Source of the DNA: Ovis canadensis
Taxonomy: Eukaryota; Chordata; Mammalia; Artiodactyla; Bovidae
NCBI RefSeq assembly: GCF_042477335.2
Contig: NC_091250.1
Span: 127,445,384 to 127,509,383 of the forward strand
Length of the DNA stretch: 64,000 nucleotides
Reading direction: 5' to 3'
Positions 56,714 through 63,930 of this stretch are shown one piece after another (position 1 is the stretch's first letter; the number at the start of each line of letters is the position of its first letter). Below the pieces are notes generated by a model. It did not search any database, was not told where the DNA came from, and worked only from the letters and a program-made list of their open reading frames with translations. The position numbers were made by a program, and so were the translations under genes.

Positions 56714-59462
56714 CTGAATCAGATGTGCAGTTATAGAAAATGTCCAGCAGGGGGAGCCATAGTACAACTTTGTGGACTGCTGGAGATTGCTTAAGCAAAA
56801 AAGGGGTGATCAGCACTCAGGTGCAGTAAGCAACCATAAGCCACTCATGCGAAGAGTTGACTCATTGGAAAAGACTCATGCTGGAAGGGATTGAGGGCAG
56901 GAGGATACCGGGGTCCAGCCCCGGTGGATCCAGGGAATTCGAAGGGTGGACGGCGTTGGCGTGGAAAGACTTGTTTATTGATTGATATAAGATTAGATTA
57001 AGAAACTATAGAGTAGTAGGAAGATTAAGTGGAGGAAGAGGGCTGAATAGCTTGGTTTACGCGGAAGACCAATAAAATTCCAGACAAGGAATTTGCACCA
57101 TCTATGTTGGGCCACCGGCGCCTGCTTGAATATCTAAGGGTGCCTCGCCTTAGGCTCCCTTTCGCGCGGGTCTTAACAGCCAGGGCAAGTAAGTAGACCT
57201 GGCGAGCCTCTGCGCCCCAGGTGGAGATTCAGCCTGAAATTAAAGTAAAGAGCAGAGAGAGGGAAAGGGAGAGAAGAAGAGAGACAGAGACACGGGGGGA
57301 GCCAGATTCCCAAGAAACCAGGCCGAGAGACTAGTTCGAGAAACTGGTCCGAGAAGCTGGCCCGAGAAGCTGGTCCCATCCTTTATTGTTCAGAAGGCCT
57401 TTTATACTTTTGATAAAACAGGGAGATCAATGGGTAACACAAAATTATGTAGCGTTCGCAACCCAGATTCTTTCCGTATATCATTTTGTATACAAAAGGT
57501 CTCAGGTGATTTACATTATCTTCTGGCCAAGAGGCTTGTTAACACTTTTTGGCTCTCTTCCTTAATGAATGTTATTTTTGTTTCCCCTGAAGTGTTTTTC
57601 TTTAATCTACATCTCCTTAAAGCATTAAAGTTACATCTCTATAGAACAAAGGCGCAATGAGTTATAACAAAGAAGGTACTTAACTCAAAGATCTAATGTT
57701 GCTAATACCAGGTCTACTACTAGTTTTTCTATATACCAACTATATCTAAAAATAAAGGATATGAAAATTTAGCAGCAAGCATTGACTCAACAAATGAAAC
57801 TTTTAATCAGTCCTATTCTAAAGATTTTGACACCTTGGAAGCTCCTACATTCCTAGGATGTTTTAAGCTTCCTGTGCCTCTTGCGGTCAGGAGGCCTCAA
57901 ACAATCACATGCGCAGCTGTAAGAGTCCTGCAGGCAGGCTAGAAAGCCATCAGAGGGTTTTTTGGATTGAAACACTCTTTCAAATGCAGAAGACTAAAGC
58001 CCTGAATTGACTTGTTCCAGAAAATGTCAGAAGAGTGGAAAAGCAGAGCGCAAAAGCCGGCAGATTTTTGTTGGGGTACATGCTTAGGAATTTCCAGAGG
58101 GGTCCCTGAAGTCTGAGCACGCCTTGCGTATGTCAGCTTCCTTCCTCATGACCTTGTCACGGGCGGGATTCCTCACACTGGCTCCCGGCAGGAGGAGAAG
58201 GGGACGACCGAGGATGAGATGCCTAGATGGCATCACGGACTCGATAGACGCAAATCTGAGTGAACTCCGGGAGTTGGTGATAGACAGGGAGGCCTGGCGT
58301 GCTGCGATTCATGGGGTTGAAAAGAATCGGACATGACTGAGTGATTGAACTGAACTGAGAGAGCCAGGGAATAAAGACATCAGGGTGTTTCCTAATTTTA
58401 AAAACGTTTTCTTTGACCGCTTTCAAAGAATTCATTACTTCTGTTTTTAAAAATCTGGAGGTCAGCTCCTAATCGCTATGGCCATAGTCCCTATTTTGGC
58501 CAGAGCCTCTCTCAATATCTTTATGTCATAACTGGTTTTTCATCACCAGTTAAACTCTAATGGTGTAATATCCATCAGTAGATACTGCTGAATTTGGGTA
58601 ACTTTATGGTACAAACATACACTCAGAATTCATCCAGGAGAAAGGATGAGTACTTCCATATGTACCAGTATGGAAGCAGGTCTAAGATGTCCTGTTGGGT
58701 GAAGAAACAAATTGTGGATTCCATCTGTGCTTAGATGAAAGGATGTGTTAATTTCTTTGCGTGCACGTGGAAGTGTCCTGAGAGGACAGCTCAAACTATC
58801 AAGAATTATCTCTATGCAGAGTGGGAATAGGGAGGCCTGGGTAGGGACGATCCCCTGGAGGAGGAAATGGCAACCCACTCCAGGATTCTTGCCTGGAGAA
58901 TCCCATGGACAGAGGAGCCTGGTGGGCCCCAGCCCATGGGGTCGCAAAGAGTCGGACACGACTTAGGGACTGAACAACGAAGAAGCGTTTACTTTTCACT
59001 TTGTAACTTTCTGCGCTGCTTCTTTATTCTGAATTGACTTATTAATTTTGGCTATGCTGGGTCTTCGTCACTGTGCGTGGGCTTTCCCTAGTTGTGGTGA
59101 GTGGGGTTACTCCCTAGATGCCATGCTCAGGCTTCAGTAGCTCACGCTCACAGTCTTAGCTGCCCCGCGCACGTGGGGTCTTCCCGGATCAGGGATCCAA
59201 CCTGTGTCCCCTGCGTTGGCAGGCGGATTCTTAACCACTGGACCACCAGGGAAGTCCCTTTCTGTACTATTTAGATTTTCCTGCAGTGTGCCTGTATTTT
59301 TCGAAAGTAGGTGCCATGCCTCAATACTGACTGTTTTTTCCTGTTTCCTTTTAAATTTGCAGGGCAGCAGCGTCTACTCAGAGGGCAGCCTTTTATGCAG
59401 TACAAGGTGCCTGCTTTATCTTTCCTCTCTTAGCAGCTTTCGCTTCAGTTGCTCAGATGTAA
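33207..59462 (+). CDS. BST1: BST1 (CD157), ADP-ribosyl cyclase 2, nine exons
   Basis: Joining 33207-33403, 34614-34740, 37886-38021, 42021-42103, 46219-46295, 46824-46916, 48256-48342, 51935-51994 and 59363-59462 gives an uninterrupted 319-residue protein (human about 318). All introns are GT-AG and all phases agree. The product is a cell-surface, GPI-anchored member of the ADP-ribosyl cyclase/CD38 family, which converts NAD+ to cyclic ADP-ribose and ADP-ribose and acts as a myeloid and stromal receptor. Visible features: leucine-rich signal peptide (residues 14-30), sequons at N69, N98, N151 and N195, ten Cys in the mature ectodomain, family tryptophans W112 and W175, the catalytic-position Glu E213 (motif FEIPYL), and a hydrophobic GPI-type tail (302-316) after a small-residue site near 286-290. 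Residues 133-134 are Cys-Asn, where human BST1 has Ser-Asp and CD38 Glu-Asp. Confidence 0.96.
33598..33650. repeat. (TG)n microsatellite in BST1 intron 1
   Basis: About 26 uninterrupted TG units 195 bp after exon 1. Alternating purine-pyrimidine sequence is able to form Z-DNA. A G-rich 'ggaggggtggg' stretch precedes it at 33430-33555. Confidence 0.95.
33651..34613. other. Rest of BST1 intron 1
   Basis: No repeat was assigned with confidence. It ends in an A13 run and the acceptor TTTTCTGCAG. Confidence 0.55.
34614..34740 (+). CDS. BST1: BST1 exon 2
   Basis: Codons 66 (completed) to 108, containing sequons N69 (NCT) and N98 (NLS) and the family motif [18 protein letters not shown]. Donor AAG|GTAACC. 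Confidence 0.96.
34741..35577. other. BST1 intron 2, 5' part
   Basis: No exon. A local direct repeat 'ctggaccagtttc/ctggaccggtttctttaag' lies at about 35090-35150. The rest is unassigned. Confidence 0.5.
35578..35694 (-). mobile_element. CHR-type SINE, split by Bov-tA
   Basis: Minus-strand copy whose head is interrupted at GGAAAGTGCCT. The word recurs after the Bov-tA as GGGAAGTGCCT (about 35918-35928). Confidence 0.8.
35695..35915 (-). mobile_element. Bov-tA SINE
   Basis: Complete minus-strand copy with an imperfect 11-bp duplication (GGAAAGTGCCT / GGGAAGTGCCT). Confidence 0.88.
36222..36600 (-). mobile_element. BovB 3' end
   Basis: Four TTCAG pentamers, then the antisense polymerase C-terminus up to the 'caacaccacagttcaaaagc' stretch. 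Confidence 0.93.
36655..36785 (+). mobile_element. MIR SINE core
   Basis: 'ccattttccacgtgtggaaactgaggc...gatttgaacccaggtccc' is the typical MIR order. Confidence 0.75.
36829..37141. repeat. Tandem duplication in BST1 intron 2, unit 1
   Basis: A minus-strand Bov-tA (36829-37042) followed by about 85 bp of non-SINE DNA (from 'acctatctacttt' at 37058 to 'gagagctggt' at 37141). The same SINE-plus-flank order recurs in 37142-37717. Confidence 0.8.
37142..37717. repeat. Tandem duplication in BST1 intron 2, unit 2
   Basis: Minus-strand Bov-tA (37142-37344), the repeated flank (37345-37412), a later Bov-tA insertion (37413-37698), then the flank's end 'aaagaggagagagctggt' (to 37717). Confidence 0.78.
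37413..37690 (+). mobile_element. Bov-tA with an extra truncated head
   Basis: A head-only piece (about 37413-37486) runs directly into a full-length Bov-tA (37487-37690). The junction is in the middle of 'ccctgggttgggctt'. Confidence 0.87.
37886..38021 (+). CDS. BST1: BST1 exon 3
   Basis: Codons 109-153 plus one base. It carries W112 (motif SLFWEN), the [11 protein letters not shown] segment with Asn134 in place of the human Asp, and sequon N151. Acceptor TTCCTCAG, donor TCAG|GTAAGA. Confidence 0.96.
38073..38373 (+). mobile_element. Bov-tA with an extra 5' truncated copy
   Basis: The first head and the start of the body (38073-38191) are followed without spacer by a second full copy (38192-38373). 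The architecture is the same as at 37413-37690. Confidence 0.87.
38490..39165 (+). mobile_element. MIR SINE split by a DNA transposon
   Basis: The MIR start 'tgctaggtgctgttctaagc' to about 38536 continues at 38994 with 'actcattgaatccctgcaac' and 'caaatgaggaaactgatgca'. Confidence 0.75.
38537..38993. mobile_element. Tigger-like DNA transposon fossil
   Basis: A 457-bp block with imperfect inverted ends (CAGTATGTTCCCTAC left; reverse complement of the right end CAGTAACTCCCCTAC). It is flanked by a TA-type target (left decayed to TG) inside a MIR. No transposase frame, so non-autonomous. Confidence 0.6.
39166..40138. other. BST1 intron 3 stretch with possible old LTR
   Basis: 39290-39700 has the look of an old LTR ('gtcagttttatttagggcaa') but I cannot assign it. 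No exon seen. Confidence 0.35.
40139..40593 (-). mobile_element. BovB 3' end
   Basis: TTCAG tail and antisense polymerase C-terminus, moderately diverged. Confidence 0.9.
40594..41280. mobile_element. Old LTR-like repeat (tentative MaLR/ERVL type)
   Basis: It contains the LTR-like order 'gcctccataaaaacccctct', 'ggtgagcagcttaagatgct' and a terminal AT-rich stretch. Strongly diverged; no coding region. Confidence 0.4.
41290..41400. repeat. AT-rich low-complexity tract
   Basis: (TA)n-rich sequence directly before a BovA fragment. Confidence 0.85.
41398..41526 (+). mobile_element. BovA (headless) fragment
   Basis: BovA body with a CACACA tail. Confidence 0.82.
41740..41908 (+). mobile_element. 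CHR-type SINE
   Basis: Head GGGACTTCCCTGGTGGCCCA, then the 'aaaacgtaaaccaggagcaa' body and T/A-rich end. It lies 113 bp upstream of BST1 exon 4. Confidence 0.85.
42021..42103 (+). CDS. BST1: BST1 exon 4
   Basis: Codons 154 (completed) to 181, including C160, C166 and the family tryptophan W175 (motif [11 protein letters not shown]). Acceptor TTTTCCCTGTAG, donor CAG|GTAATC. Confidence 0.96.
42104..42548. other. BST1 intron 4, 5' part
   Basis: A short MIR/L2-like piece ('cttaatgcagtgcctggcgc') lies at about 42285-42345. Otherwise nothing seen. Confidence 0.45.
42549..42764 (-). mobile_element. Bov-tA SINE
   Basis: Complete minus-strand copy. Confidence 0.9.
42765..43442. other. BST1 intron 4, moderately GC-rich unique DNA
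   Basis: Open frames exist on both strands (about 127-135 codons near 42.95-43.36 kb). They overlap antisense, lack similarity and look incidental. Confidence 0.45.
43443..43575 (+). mobile_element. BovA (headless) fragment
   Basis: BovA body with a (CA)n tail. Confidence 0.83.
43690..43825 (+). mobile_element. MIR SINE
   Basis: 'catcacagcaatcctatggg...ttttacagataggaaaacga' follows MIR order. Confidence 0.72.
43878..43994 (-). mobile_element. CHR-type SINE
   Basis: Minus-strand copy ending CTTAACCACTGGACCACC. Confidence 0.85.
44252..44455 (+). mobile_element. Bov-tA SINE
   Basis: Complete head and body. Confidence 0.9.
44685..44839 (-). mobile_element. CHR-type SINE
   Basis: Minus-strand, diverged, ending CCACTGGACCACCAGCGAAG. 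Confidence 0.82.
44840..45221. other. BST1 intron 4, unassigned
   Basis: No exon or named repeat seen. Confidence 0.4.
45222..45440 (-). mobile_element. Bov-tA SINE
   Basis: Complete minus-strand copy. Confidence 0.9.
45745..45997 (-). mobile_element. CHR-type SINE, long form
   Basis: Minus-strand copy with the extended body ('ggttgtgctgggtctttgtt' ... 'ccactggaccagcaagggag'). Confidence 0.85.
46219..46295 (+). CDS. BST1: BST1 exon 5
   Basis: Codons 182-206 plus two bases. Contains the conserved [13 protein letters not shown] segment with sequon N195. Acceptor TTTTTTGCAG, donor AAAGG|GTAACG. Confidence 0.96.
46537..46727 (+). mobile_element. Bov-tA SINE in the 528-bp BST1 intron 5
   Basis: Complete copy occupying over a third of the intron. 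Confidence 0.88.
46824..46916 (+). CDS. BST1: BST1 exon 6
   Basis: Codons 207 (completed) to 237 plus two bases. Encodes [10 protein letters not shown] with the catalytic-position E213 and [12 protein letters not shown]. The acceptor CAG sits directly before a T7 run that is itself coding. A second AG (GCAG, ending 46834) lies 11 bases inside the exon; using it would shift the frame. Donor AAGGT|GTAAGT. Confidence 0.95.
46917..47424. other. BST1 intron 6, 5' part
   Basis: No named repeat or exon. Confidence 0.4.
47425..47537 (-). mobile_element. Ruminant/artiodactyl L1 3' end
   Basis: 'ttattttgtattggggtata...gaagggactcagccatacat' is the antisense L1 terminus also seen at 53.7 and 63.8 kb. 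Confidence 0.65.
47930..48140. promoter_or_regulatory. Intragenic CpG-rich patch with NRF1 palindrome
   Basis: A CpG-rich block of about 200 bp in BST1 intron 6, 115 bp upstream of exon 7, in otherwise AT-rich intron. It contains the perfect palindrome GCGCATGCGC (48013-48022). It could be an alternative promoter or enhancer, or a GC-rich remnant of an old insertion. Confidence 0.4.
48256..48342 (+). CDS. BST1: BST1 exon 7
   Basis: Codons 238 (completed) to 266 plus two bases, with [16 protein letters not shown] and FQYSC. Donor CC|GTAGGT is weaker than the others. Reading on past it gives an immediate TAG. Confidence 0.95.
48361..48602 (-). mobile_element. BovB 3' end fragment
   Basis: Antisense BovB tail starting 19 bp after exon 7. 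Confidence 0.85.
48603..50602. other. BST1 intron 7, largely unique
   Basis: A MIR core at about 49770-49905 ('atgggtaaatgaaaggtcag...gagttttgaacccatc') is the only repeat I can support. A 146-codon + strand frame near 48.8-49.2 kb has no recognisable similarity. Confidence 0.5.
50603..50856 (-). mobile_element. CHR-type SINE, long form
   Basis: Same extended minus-strand body as at 45745 and 59027. Confidence 0.87.
51049..51106. repeat. 29-bp tandem duplication
   Basis: Two adjacent near-identical units, each containing 'ggactgtcctggaac' or 'agactgtcctggaac'. Confidence 0.8.
51370..51695 (-). mobile_element. BovB 3' end
   Basis: Antisense BovB tail, diverged. Confidence 0.88.
51935..51994 (+). 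CDS. BST1: BST1 exon 8
   Basis: Codons 267 (completed) to 286 plus two bases: [19 protein letters not shown]. Acceptor TTTCATTTTGCAG, donor TC|GTAAGT. Confidence 0.96.
52356..52532 (+). mobile_element. CHR-type SINE
   Basis: Head GACCTCCCTGGTGGTTCAGT with B-box GGTTCGATCC, body 'aaatgtgcaaccgaaacaat'. Confidence 0.87.
52645..52762 (-). mobile_element. Truncated Bov-tA SINE
   Basis: tRNA head and the adjoining part of the body only. It lies inside a possible old LTR (about 52565-53100). Confidence 0.78.
53240..53450 (-). mobile_element. Bov-tA SINE
   Basis: Complete minus-strand copy, head ending CACCTGGGAAGCCC. Confidence 0.9.
53690..53892 (-). mobile_element. Artiodactyl L1 3' end
   Basis: 'ttttgtactggagtatagtc...gttcagtaggtccttgttgg' is the antisense L1 terminus. 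Confidence 0.65.
54372..54448 (-). mobile_element. Short BovB/BovA tail fragment
   Basis: Only the 'gtgaccccatggactgcagc' region remains. Confidence 0.7.
54449..55184. other. BST1 intron 8, AT-rich unassigned
   Basis: No exon or named repeat seen. Confidence 0.4.
55185..56153 (+). mobile_element. BovB 3' end with reverse-transcriptase palm motif
   Basis: Sense-strand copy of about 970 bp. It encodes the intact catalytic motif YADDTTLM (YADD at 55379-55390), but a stop follows within about 60 bases and frameshifts break the rest. It ends in the TGAAC pentamers. Confidence 0.93.
56170..56708. repeat. Tandem duplication in BST1 intron 8, unit 1
   Basis: About 140 bp of non-repeat DNA (starting 'ggaactgaatcagatgtgca') plus a BovB 3' end (56314-56536) and a BovA monomer. 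The 140-bp part and the start of BovB recur from 56709. Confidence 0.82.
56314..56536 (+). mobile_element. BovB 3' end in duplication unit 1
   Basis: Sense-strand BovB tail with TGAAC pentamers. Confidence 0.9.
56555..56709 (+). mobile_element. BovA monomer with (AGC)14 tail
   Basis: BovA body running into 14 uninterrupted AGC units (56668-56709). This is the usual short GCA tail of BOV-A2-type elements, expanded. Confidence 0.85.
56709..58357. repeat. Tandem duplication in BST1 intron 8, unit 2, split by a solo LTR
   Basis: Second copy of the 140-bp segment (56709-56847), then BovB (56848-56905) interrupted by the LTR and continuing at 58191-58357. Confidence 0.8.
56906..58190 (-). mobile_element. 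Solo LTR, second copy of the same endogenous retrovirus family
   Basis: About 1.29 kb, homologous end to end with 29848-31221. It is flanked by the perfect 6-bp duplication GGAGGA (56900-56905 and 58191-58196). The outer TG has decayed to TA at the + strand left end; the other end is intact. On the minus strand TATAAAA (57400-57406) is followed closely by AATAAA (57382-57387). No internal retroviral sequence remains. Confidence 0.9.
58836..58982 (+). mobile_element. BovA / truncated Bov-tA
   Basis: Body with only the last bases of the head. Confidence 0.82.
59027..59258 (-). mobile_element. CHR-type SINE, long form, next to BST1 exon 9
   Basis: Minus-strand copy ending CCACTGGACCACCAGGGAAG, 104 bp before the last BST1 exon. 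Confidence 0.88.
59363..59462 (+). CDS. BST1: BST1 exon 9 (GPI signal, stop)
   Basis: Codons 287 (completed) to 319 and TAA at 59460-59462. Encodes a small-residue stretch followed by the hydrophobic tail [15 protein letters not shown], typical of a GPI-anchor signal. This is the least conserved exon relative to human. Acceptor TTTAAATTTGCAG. Confidence 0.9.
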
Positions 59463-60535
59463 CTAGAAACTCAGTTATGCTGCCTAAGTGGCCCACAGAC
59501 CTGAAACCTGCCCTTGCCCAGTCATCCTTGTCTGTATACACCAAGTGGTTCCATTGTCTAAAGAAGCTTCCTGCTGGCTGAACACTGTTCTGAAATGGAT
59601 TGTGAGTGATATACATGCTCAGGATTTCAGAAATTAATCTAGTTCTATTTAGCTGGTTAAAAACAACTTCATTAGAGCAAAGTTAGTTATTATTTTCTTA
59701 TTTTCATAATACAATGCATTGAGACACAGACTGTCTTATACAAGCAAACATTTTAAGAAAATTTTAGTACAACTGTGTATATATTTTCATATATTCCTAT
59801 GCCACCAGCAGAGCATACTGCCTGTTTGTTGACAGCTTCAAATATATGTATACTGTACAAGTATATTCAAAGGTGTTTGGTAGGCAAAAAGTTATGTATG
59901 AAGATGTCCATTTAATGGTTATTTATAATGAGGAGGAACTAAAAATTCTAATAATAGGGAACTCTTTGCATATGGTTCAGTATATCTGTAGGATGGGATA
60001 TCATTCAGATAGGAAAAGTCATGCTTATCAGTCCAACTGTCCTTCAGCCAGTGAATGGAGGAGCTAACTTTGGTACATCTATACAGCGGAATACTATAGC
60101 AGTAAGAAGTAACCAGCTATGGATAAATGAAGCAGTGTGAGTGAGTCTCAGTTGCATTGTGCCAAGTGAAAGAAGCCAGACCGAAAGGCTAGGTACTATA
60201 TAATTTTATTTACAGGACATTCTGAAAAAAAGCAAAATTATAGGAATGGAGTACTTTTCAGCGTTAAGACTGGAGAGGGCACTAACTAAAAAGGAGCCCG
60301 TAGGGGCTCTAGTAGGGGTGAGGGATTGTTCTGGATCATGACTGTGGTGATGATAACAGGAGTCTCTGTGTTTGTCAACTCTCCTTCCAATTTTTTCAGA
60401 ATTGCATGCAAAGGAGTCATTTCATTGTATGTAAATCATTTTCGGAGAACATTTCATGCCATATAAAAATGTCAGTGATACGTGTAGGATGTAGAACATA
60501 AAACTGTTTCTCATGTGATCCACTTGTCAAATAAA
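59463..60535 (+). other. BST1: Presumed BST1 3' UTR with L1 remnant
   Basis: AT-rich sequence up to an AATAAA at 60530-60535. About 59985-60425 reads as an old L1 3' UTR ('ccttcagccagtgaatggag ... tgatgataacaggagtctct'), so the distal UTR may be L1-derived. Confidence 0.5.
60530..60535 (+). terminator. Candidate BST1 polyadenylation signal
   Basis: AATAAA with a GT-rich stretch (TGTGTGTGTA) 18-28 bases downstream, as expected for a cleavage site. It lies 1.07 kb after the stop. Confidence 0.5.
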
Positions 60536-60591
60536 ATACCAGTGTAATGCATCAGTGTGTGTGTATTACCTGGACATGCTCAAATGAACGA

Positions 60592-60873
60592 ATCAGACCA
60601 ATCAGTCCTGAATATTCGCTAGAAGGACTGATGCAGAAGCGGAAGCTCCCATACTTTGCCCACCTGATGTGAAGAGCCGACTCATTGGAAAAGACCCTGA
60701 TGCTGGCAAAGACCGAAGGCAGGAGGAGAACGGGGTGACAGAGGATGAGAGGGTTGGATGGCATCACCGACTCGACATGAATTTGAGCAAACTCCGGGAG
60801 ATGGTGAAAGACAAGGAAGCCTGGCAGGCTGCAGTCCACGGTCACAGATAGGCACTACTTAGGAACTGAACCA
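60592..60873 (+). mobile_element. BovB 3' end, diverged
   Basis: Sense-strand BovB tail lacking pentamer repeats. Confidence 0.85.
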
Positions 60874-60890
60874 CAAGATAAATGAAAGGA

Positions 60891-61039
60891 AGCGTTAGTC
60901 GCTCAGTCATGTCTGACTCTTTGCAACCGCATGGATTATAGCCTAGCAGGCTCCTCTGTCTGGAATTCTCCAGGCAAGAACACTGGAGTGGGTTGCCATT
61001 TCCTCCTCCAGAGGATCTTCCCAACCCAGGGATCGAAAA
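60891..61039 (-). mobile_element. Truncated Bov-tA SINE
   Basis: Body and a few bases of the head, cut after 'cccagggatcgaa'. Confidence 0.82.
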
Positions 61040-61779
61040 GAAGCCCAAATGCAGAGCAGTAATCTCTGCAGAATGGTCTTTTCAGTGATGCCTATTCTTG
61101 ACTTTTGACCTTTTGTGTTTTCCAAATTTTCTCTAATAAGCTCACACCCCTTTTCTAATCAGGAAAAGAAAACTAAACCTGCCTTCTGTGTATGGTCATT
61201 CAACGCAGCACACATTTCCAGAAGACAAAAACAAAACCAGAAGTTGTCACGGACACTTCTCTGTTCTTGCTCCTTATTTTTTCACAGAGGTCGGGTGTGG
61301 GAGGTTCAGATGTGAGAACTGGCGTAATCTGGTGCCCTGGTGCCCACAAGTGGTAATGGGAGCTTTCACTTTCTGTCATTTCCTGTAAACCTCCGGAGAG
61401 AAAAAGAATTGCCCATCTCAGGCAGAGCTGTTCCTCAAATGTGCTCATCTGAGAGCAGGGCTCTCTCTTCCTCCCGACTTCACTCCATCTCTTTGTAAAC
61501 ACTTGCCCAGAGTCTGGTGGTCATTGTGTATAACATGTATTTCCAGTTCAACCTTGTGCTTCTCCAGAGAGCAGCTGAGATGCTGCCCTGGGCGTGTCTC
61601 GCTGGCAGTGAGCACAGGTCTCCTCGTTAGCTCCCCGTGCTGCCCGTCTCTTCCTCCCCTGGTTGCTCCTCATCGCCCACCACTACCCCTCTTGTGGGGT
61701 CCACACGCTCATCCACCCCTCCCCATGGTGCTCACTCCAGGGTTCAGGAGAGGCCAGGTTCCTTGACCATCAATATCAG
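61040..61779. other. Intergenic DNA, nothing recognised
   Basis: Short frames only; no CpG cluster or named repeat. Confidence 0.4.
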
Positions 61780-61840
61780 TCACCTTTATGACCATCATCA
61801 TCACCATCTTTGTAAACTTCAATATCATCACCATCACCGC
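61780..61840. repeat. Imperfect (ATC)n tract
   Basis: Interrupted CATCATCATCACC units. Confidence 0.8.
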
Positions 61841-61849
61841 CCAGTATTT

Positions 61850-62095
61850 CTTGAATTCCTACCAAAAACCAGTCATTGTTATCTACTTGAATAATTCATG
61901 TACTTCTCATTACTCTCCTCATTACTATCTCATACTGTCTCATCCTCGTTACTGTCTAATCTTTGCAGAAAATCAAGGCTTGATAAGGTTAAATCACTTT
62001 TTTCAAGGTCGCCCAGTTAGTCATGGAGGGGAAGTGTTACAGCTAGGTGGACTGACTCTAGACTTGGGGTGCCTTCCCATCTGCTGCACTAAATG
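61850..62095 (+). mobile_element. MIR SINE, diverged
   Basis: 'caaggcttgataaggttaaa' and 'tcaaggtcgcccagttagtc' follow MIR order. Confidence 0.6.
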
Positions 62096-63365
62096 AGTCC
62101 CCAGGAATGTTAAAAACCACAACAACCACAACTCGGATTCTGTTCTGGAGACCTCTGGACTCACTCCCGCTTCCTCTTTCCACTTTCTCAGTCTTAGATC
62201 TCCAGCCCTATACTCCACCTGCCATTTATGTTTTGGCCTCTTCATTACACTTTGACTCTCTTGTCTCAAACCGGGCTCCCCTTTTTTCTATACTTGCATC
62301 TGTCCTCCTCAGCTCAGCACACTTAAGGACACGAGTCAGGGTAACATCCTTTCTATCACTCCTTCCCAGAGCGGACGTTGTTGGACCCCTATTCAGACCC
62401 CCTGAGCCCTGTAGGTGGGAGTTAGTCTTACAGATCGAATCCTTCCAGGTGCGCAGATGAGCATGCAGTATTACCAGCATCAAGGTGCTGTTATGCTTTC
62501 CCTAGCTGAGGCCCCATGGGTTTTGGAGAAGCCTGGTATGGATGGTTGAATCTTGGGGTGTTTTTTTTCTTTTTATAGAAATGTTGAATGCATGTATCCT
62601 TTGTCATGAAATACCGGGTTATGGATGTCTCACTTTAGCTCCGGAGAATACATTTGACCAAAGTTTTCTAGAAGAAAGAGACAAAAGGAAAGAAAGAAGG
62701 AAGAAAAACCTCTCTGTAGTGTTTCACACTTCTGTCCCAGTTCACTCACCATAACAACCGCATCCTGAGACAAGAAGTCCAGCATTATGAAGAGAGCAAG
62801 CTTGCCAAAGCAGCTTCTGTTCCTAGTTCAGCTTTGGAATTCATCCTTTGTCCTTCTTGTGTAGGTCCCAGAATTTTATGATACCTCCCTTCCCCACCCA
62901 ATGAGCTCTGATAGGTTTCCAGATGGATCCAGACCTTACCAGTTATCTTATTATTGAGGATTATCACTTGAGTTACCACCTCTTCCCACCATGTTAGACA
63001 AGTGTCCAAACAACATAAATCTGGTCAACCCAGAGGAAAAAGAGGCAGACATTGTGATCCATGAAGTTACACAAGGACCCATGCTCAGAGAGGCCCATGC
63101 TTGGTCTAATTCCTCTGTCTTTAAATTCTTAATTTTTTGGGCAAGGAGCTCAGCACTTTAATTTTTCACTGGGACCTGCGAATTATGTAGCTGGCCCTGA
63201 GTGAAAGTAAAGCGTTCCAAGACAAAGTGGGTCCTGGTCTGTCTAAGATGGCCCTGTTAATATGTAAGAAACAGATGATAGAGTGTCTTGGGTGATGCAG
63301 GTTGCTGTGACTGAGCTCAATGGCTCTGCTGGGTGGATAGACATTGCTAATTTGGGTGTGGTTCC
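62096..63365. other. Intergenic DNA between BST1 and the expected CD38
   Basis: No exon of CD38 or any other gene was recognised. Short frames near 62.1-62.5 kb lack similarity. Confidence 0.5.
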
Positions 63366-63367
63366 AG

Positions 63368-63590
63368 GTTGCTTCCCTGGTAGTTCAGTTGGGAAAGAAT
63401 CTGTGTGCAAAAGCAGGAGACCTGGGTTTGATTCCCAGGTTGGGAAGATCCCCTGGAGAGGGAAATGGCAACCCACTCTGGCATTCTTGCCTGGAGAATC
63501 CCATGGACAGAGGAGCCCAGCAGGCTACAGTCCTTGGAGTCGCAAAGAGTCAGACACTACTTGGCGGCCAAACCACCACCACCACCAGGA
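63368..63590 (+). mobile_element. Bov-tA SINE with (ACC)n tail
   Basis: Complete head and body ending in CCACCACCACCACC. Confidence 0.9.
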
Positions 63591-63789
63591 TGGCATAGTC
63601 TGGAAGCGCCATCCTCTGGCTTTCCTGGAGATTCTATTAATATGAGTGCTTTCTGCTTAAGCTGGAGTGGTTCTGTTGTTTGCAGTTGAGAATCCCAACT
63701 GACAAGCTCCCAACTCTAACTGAAGCCCTCCCCAGCCAGAGGCGAAGGGGAGAGATGTCTTGGCTCACCATGTCTGCACATGAGGTTGC

Positions 63790-63930
63790 TATTTTTTTTT
63801 TTAACTTTTTATTTTGAAATGGGGTACAGCTGATTAACAATGTTACGATAGTTTCAGGTAAACAGTGAAGGGACTTAGCTGTACATACACCTGTATCCCT
63901 TTTACCCTAAAATCCTCTCCCATTGCTTAT
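63790..63930 (-). mobile_element. Artiodactyl L1 3' end
   Basis: T-rich start followed by 'ttgaaatggggtacagctga' and 'gaagggacttagctgtacat'. Confidence 0.65.
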
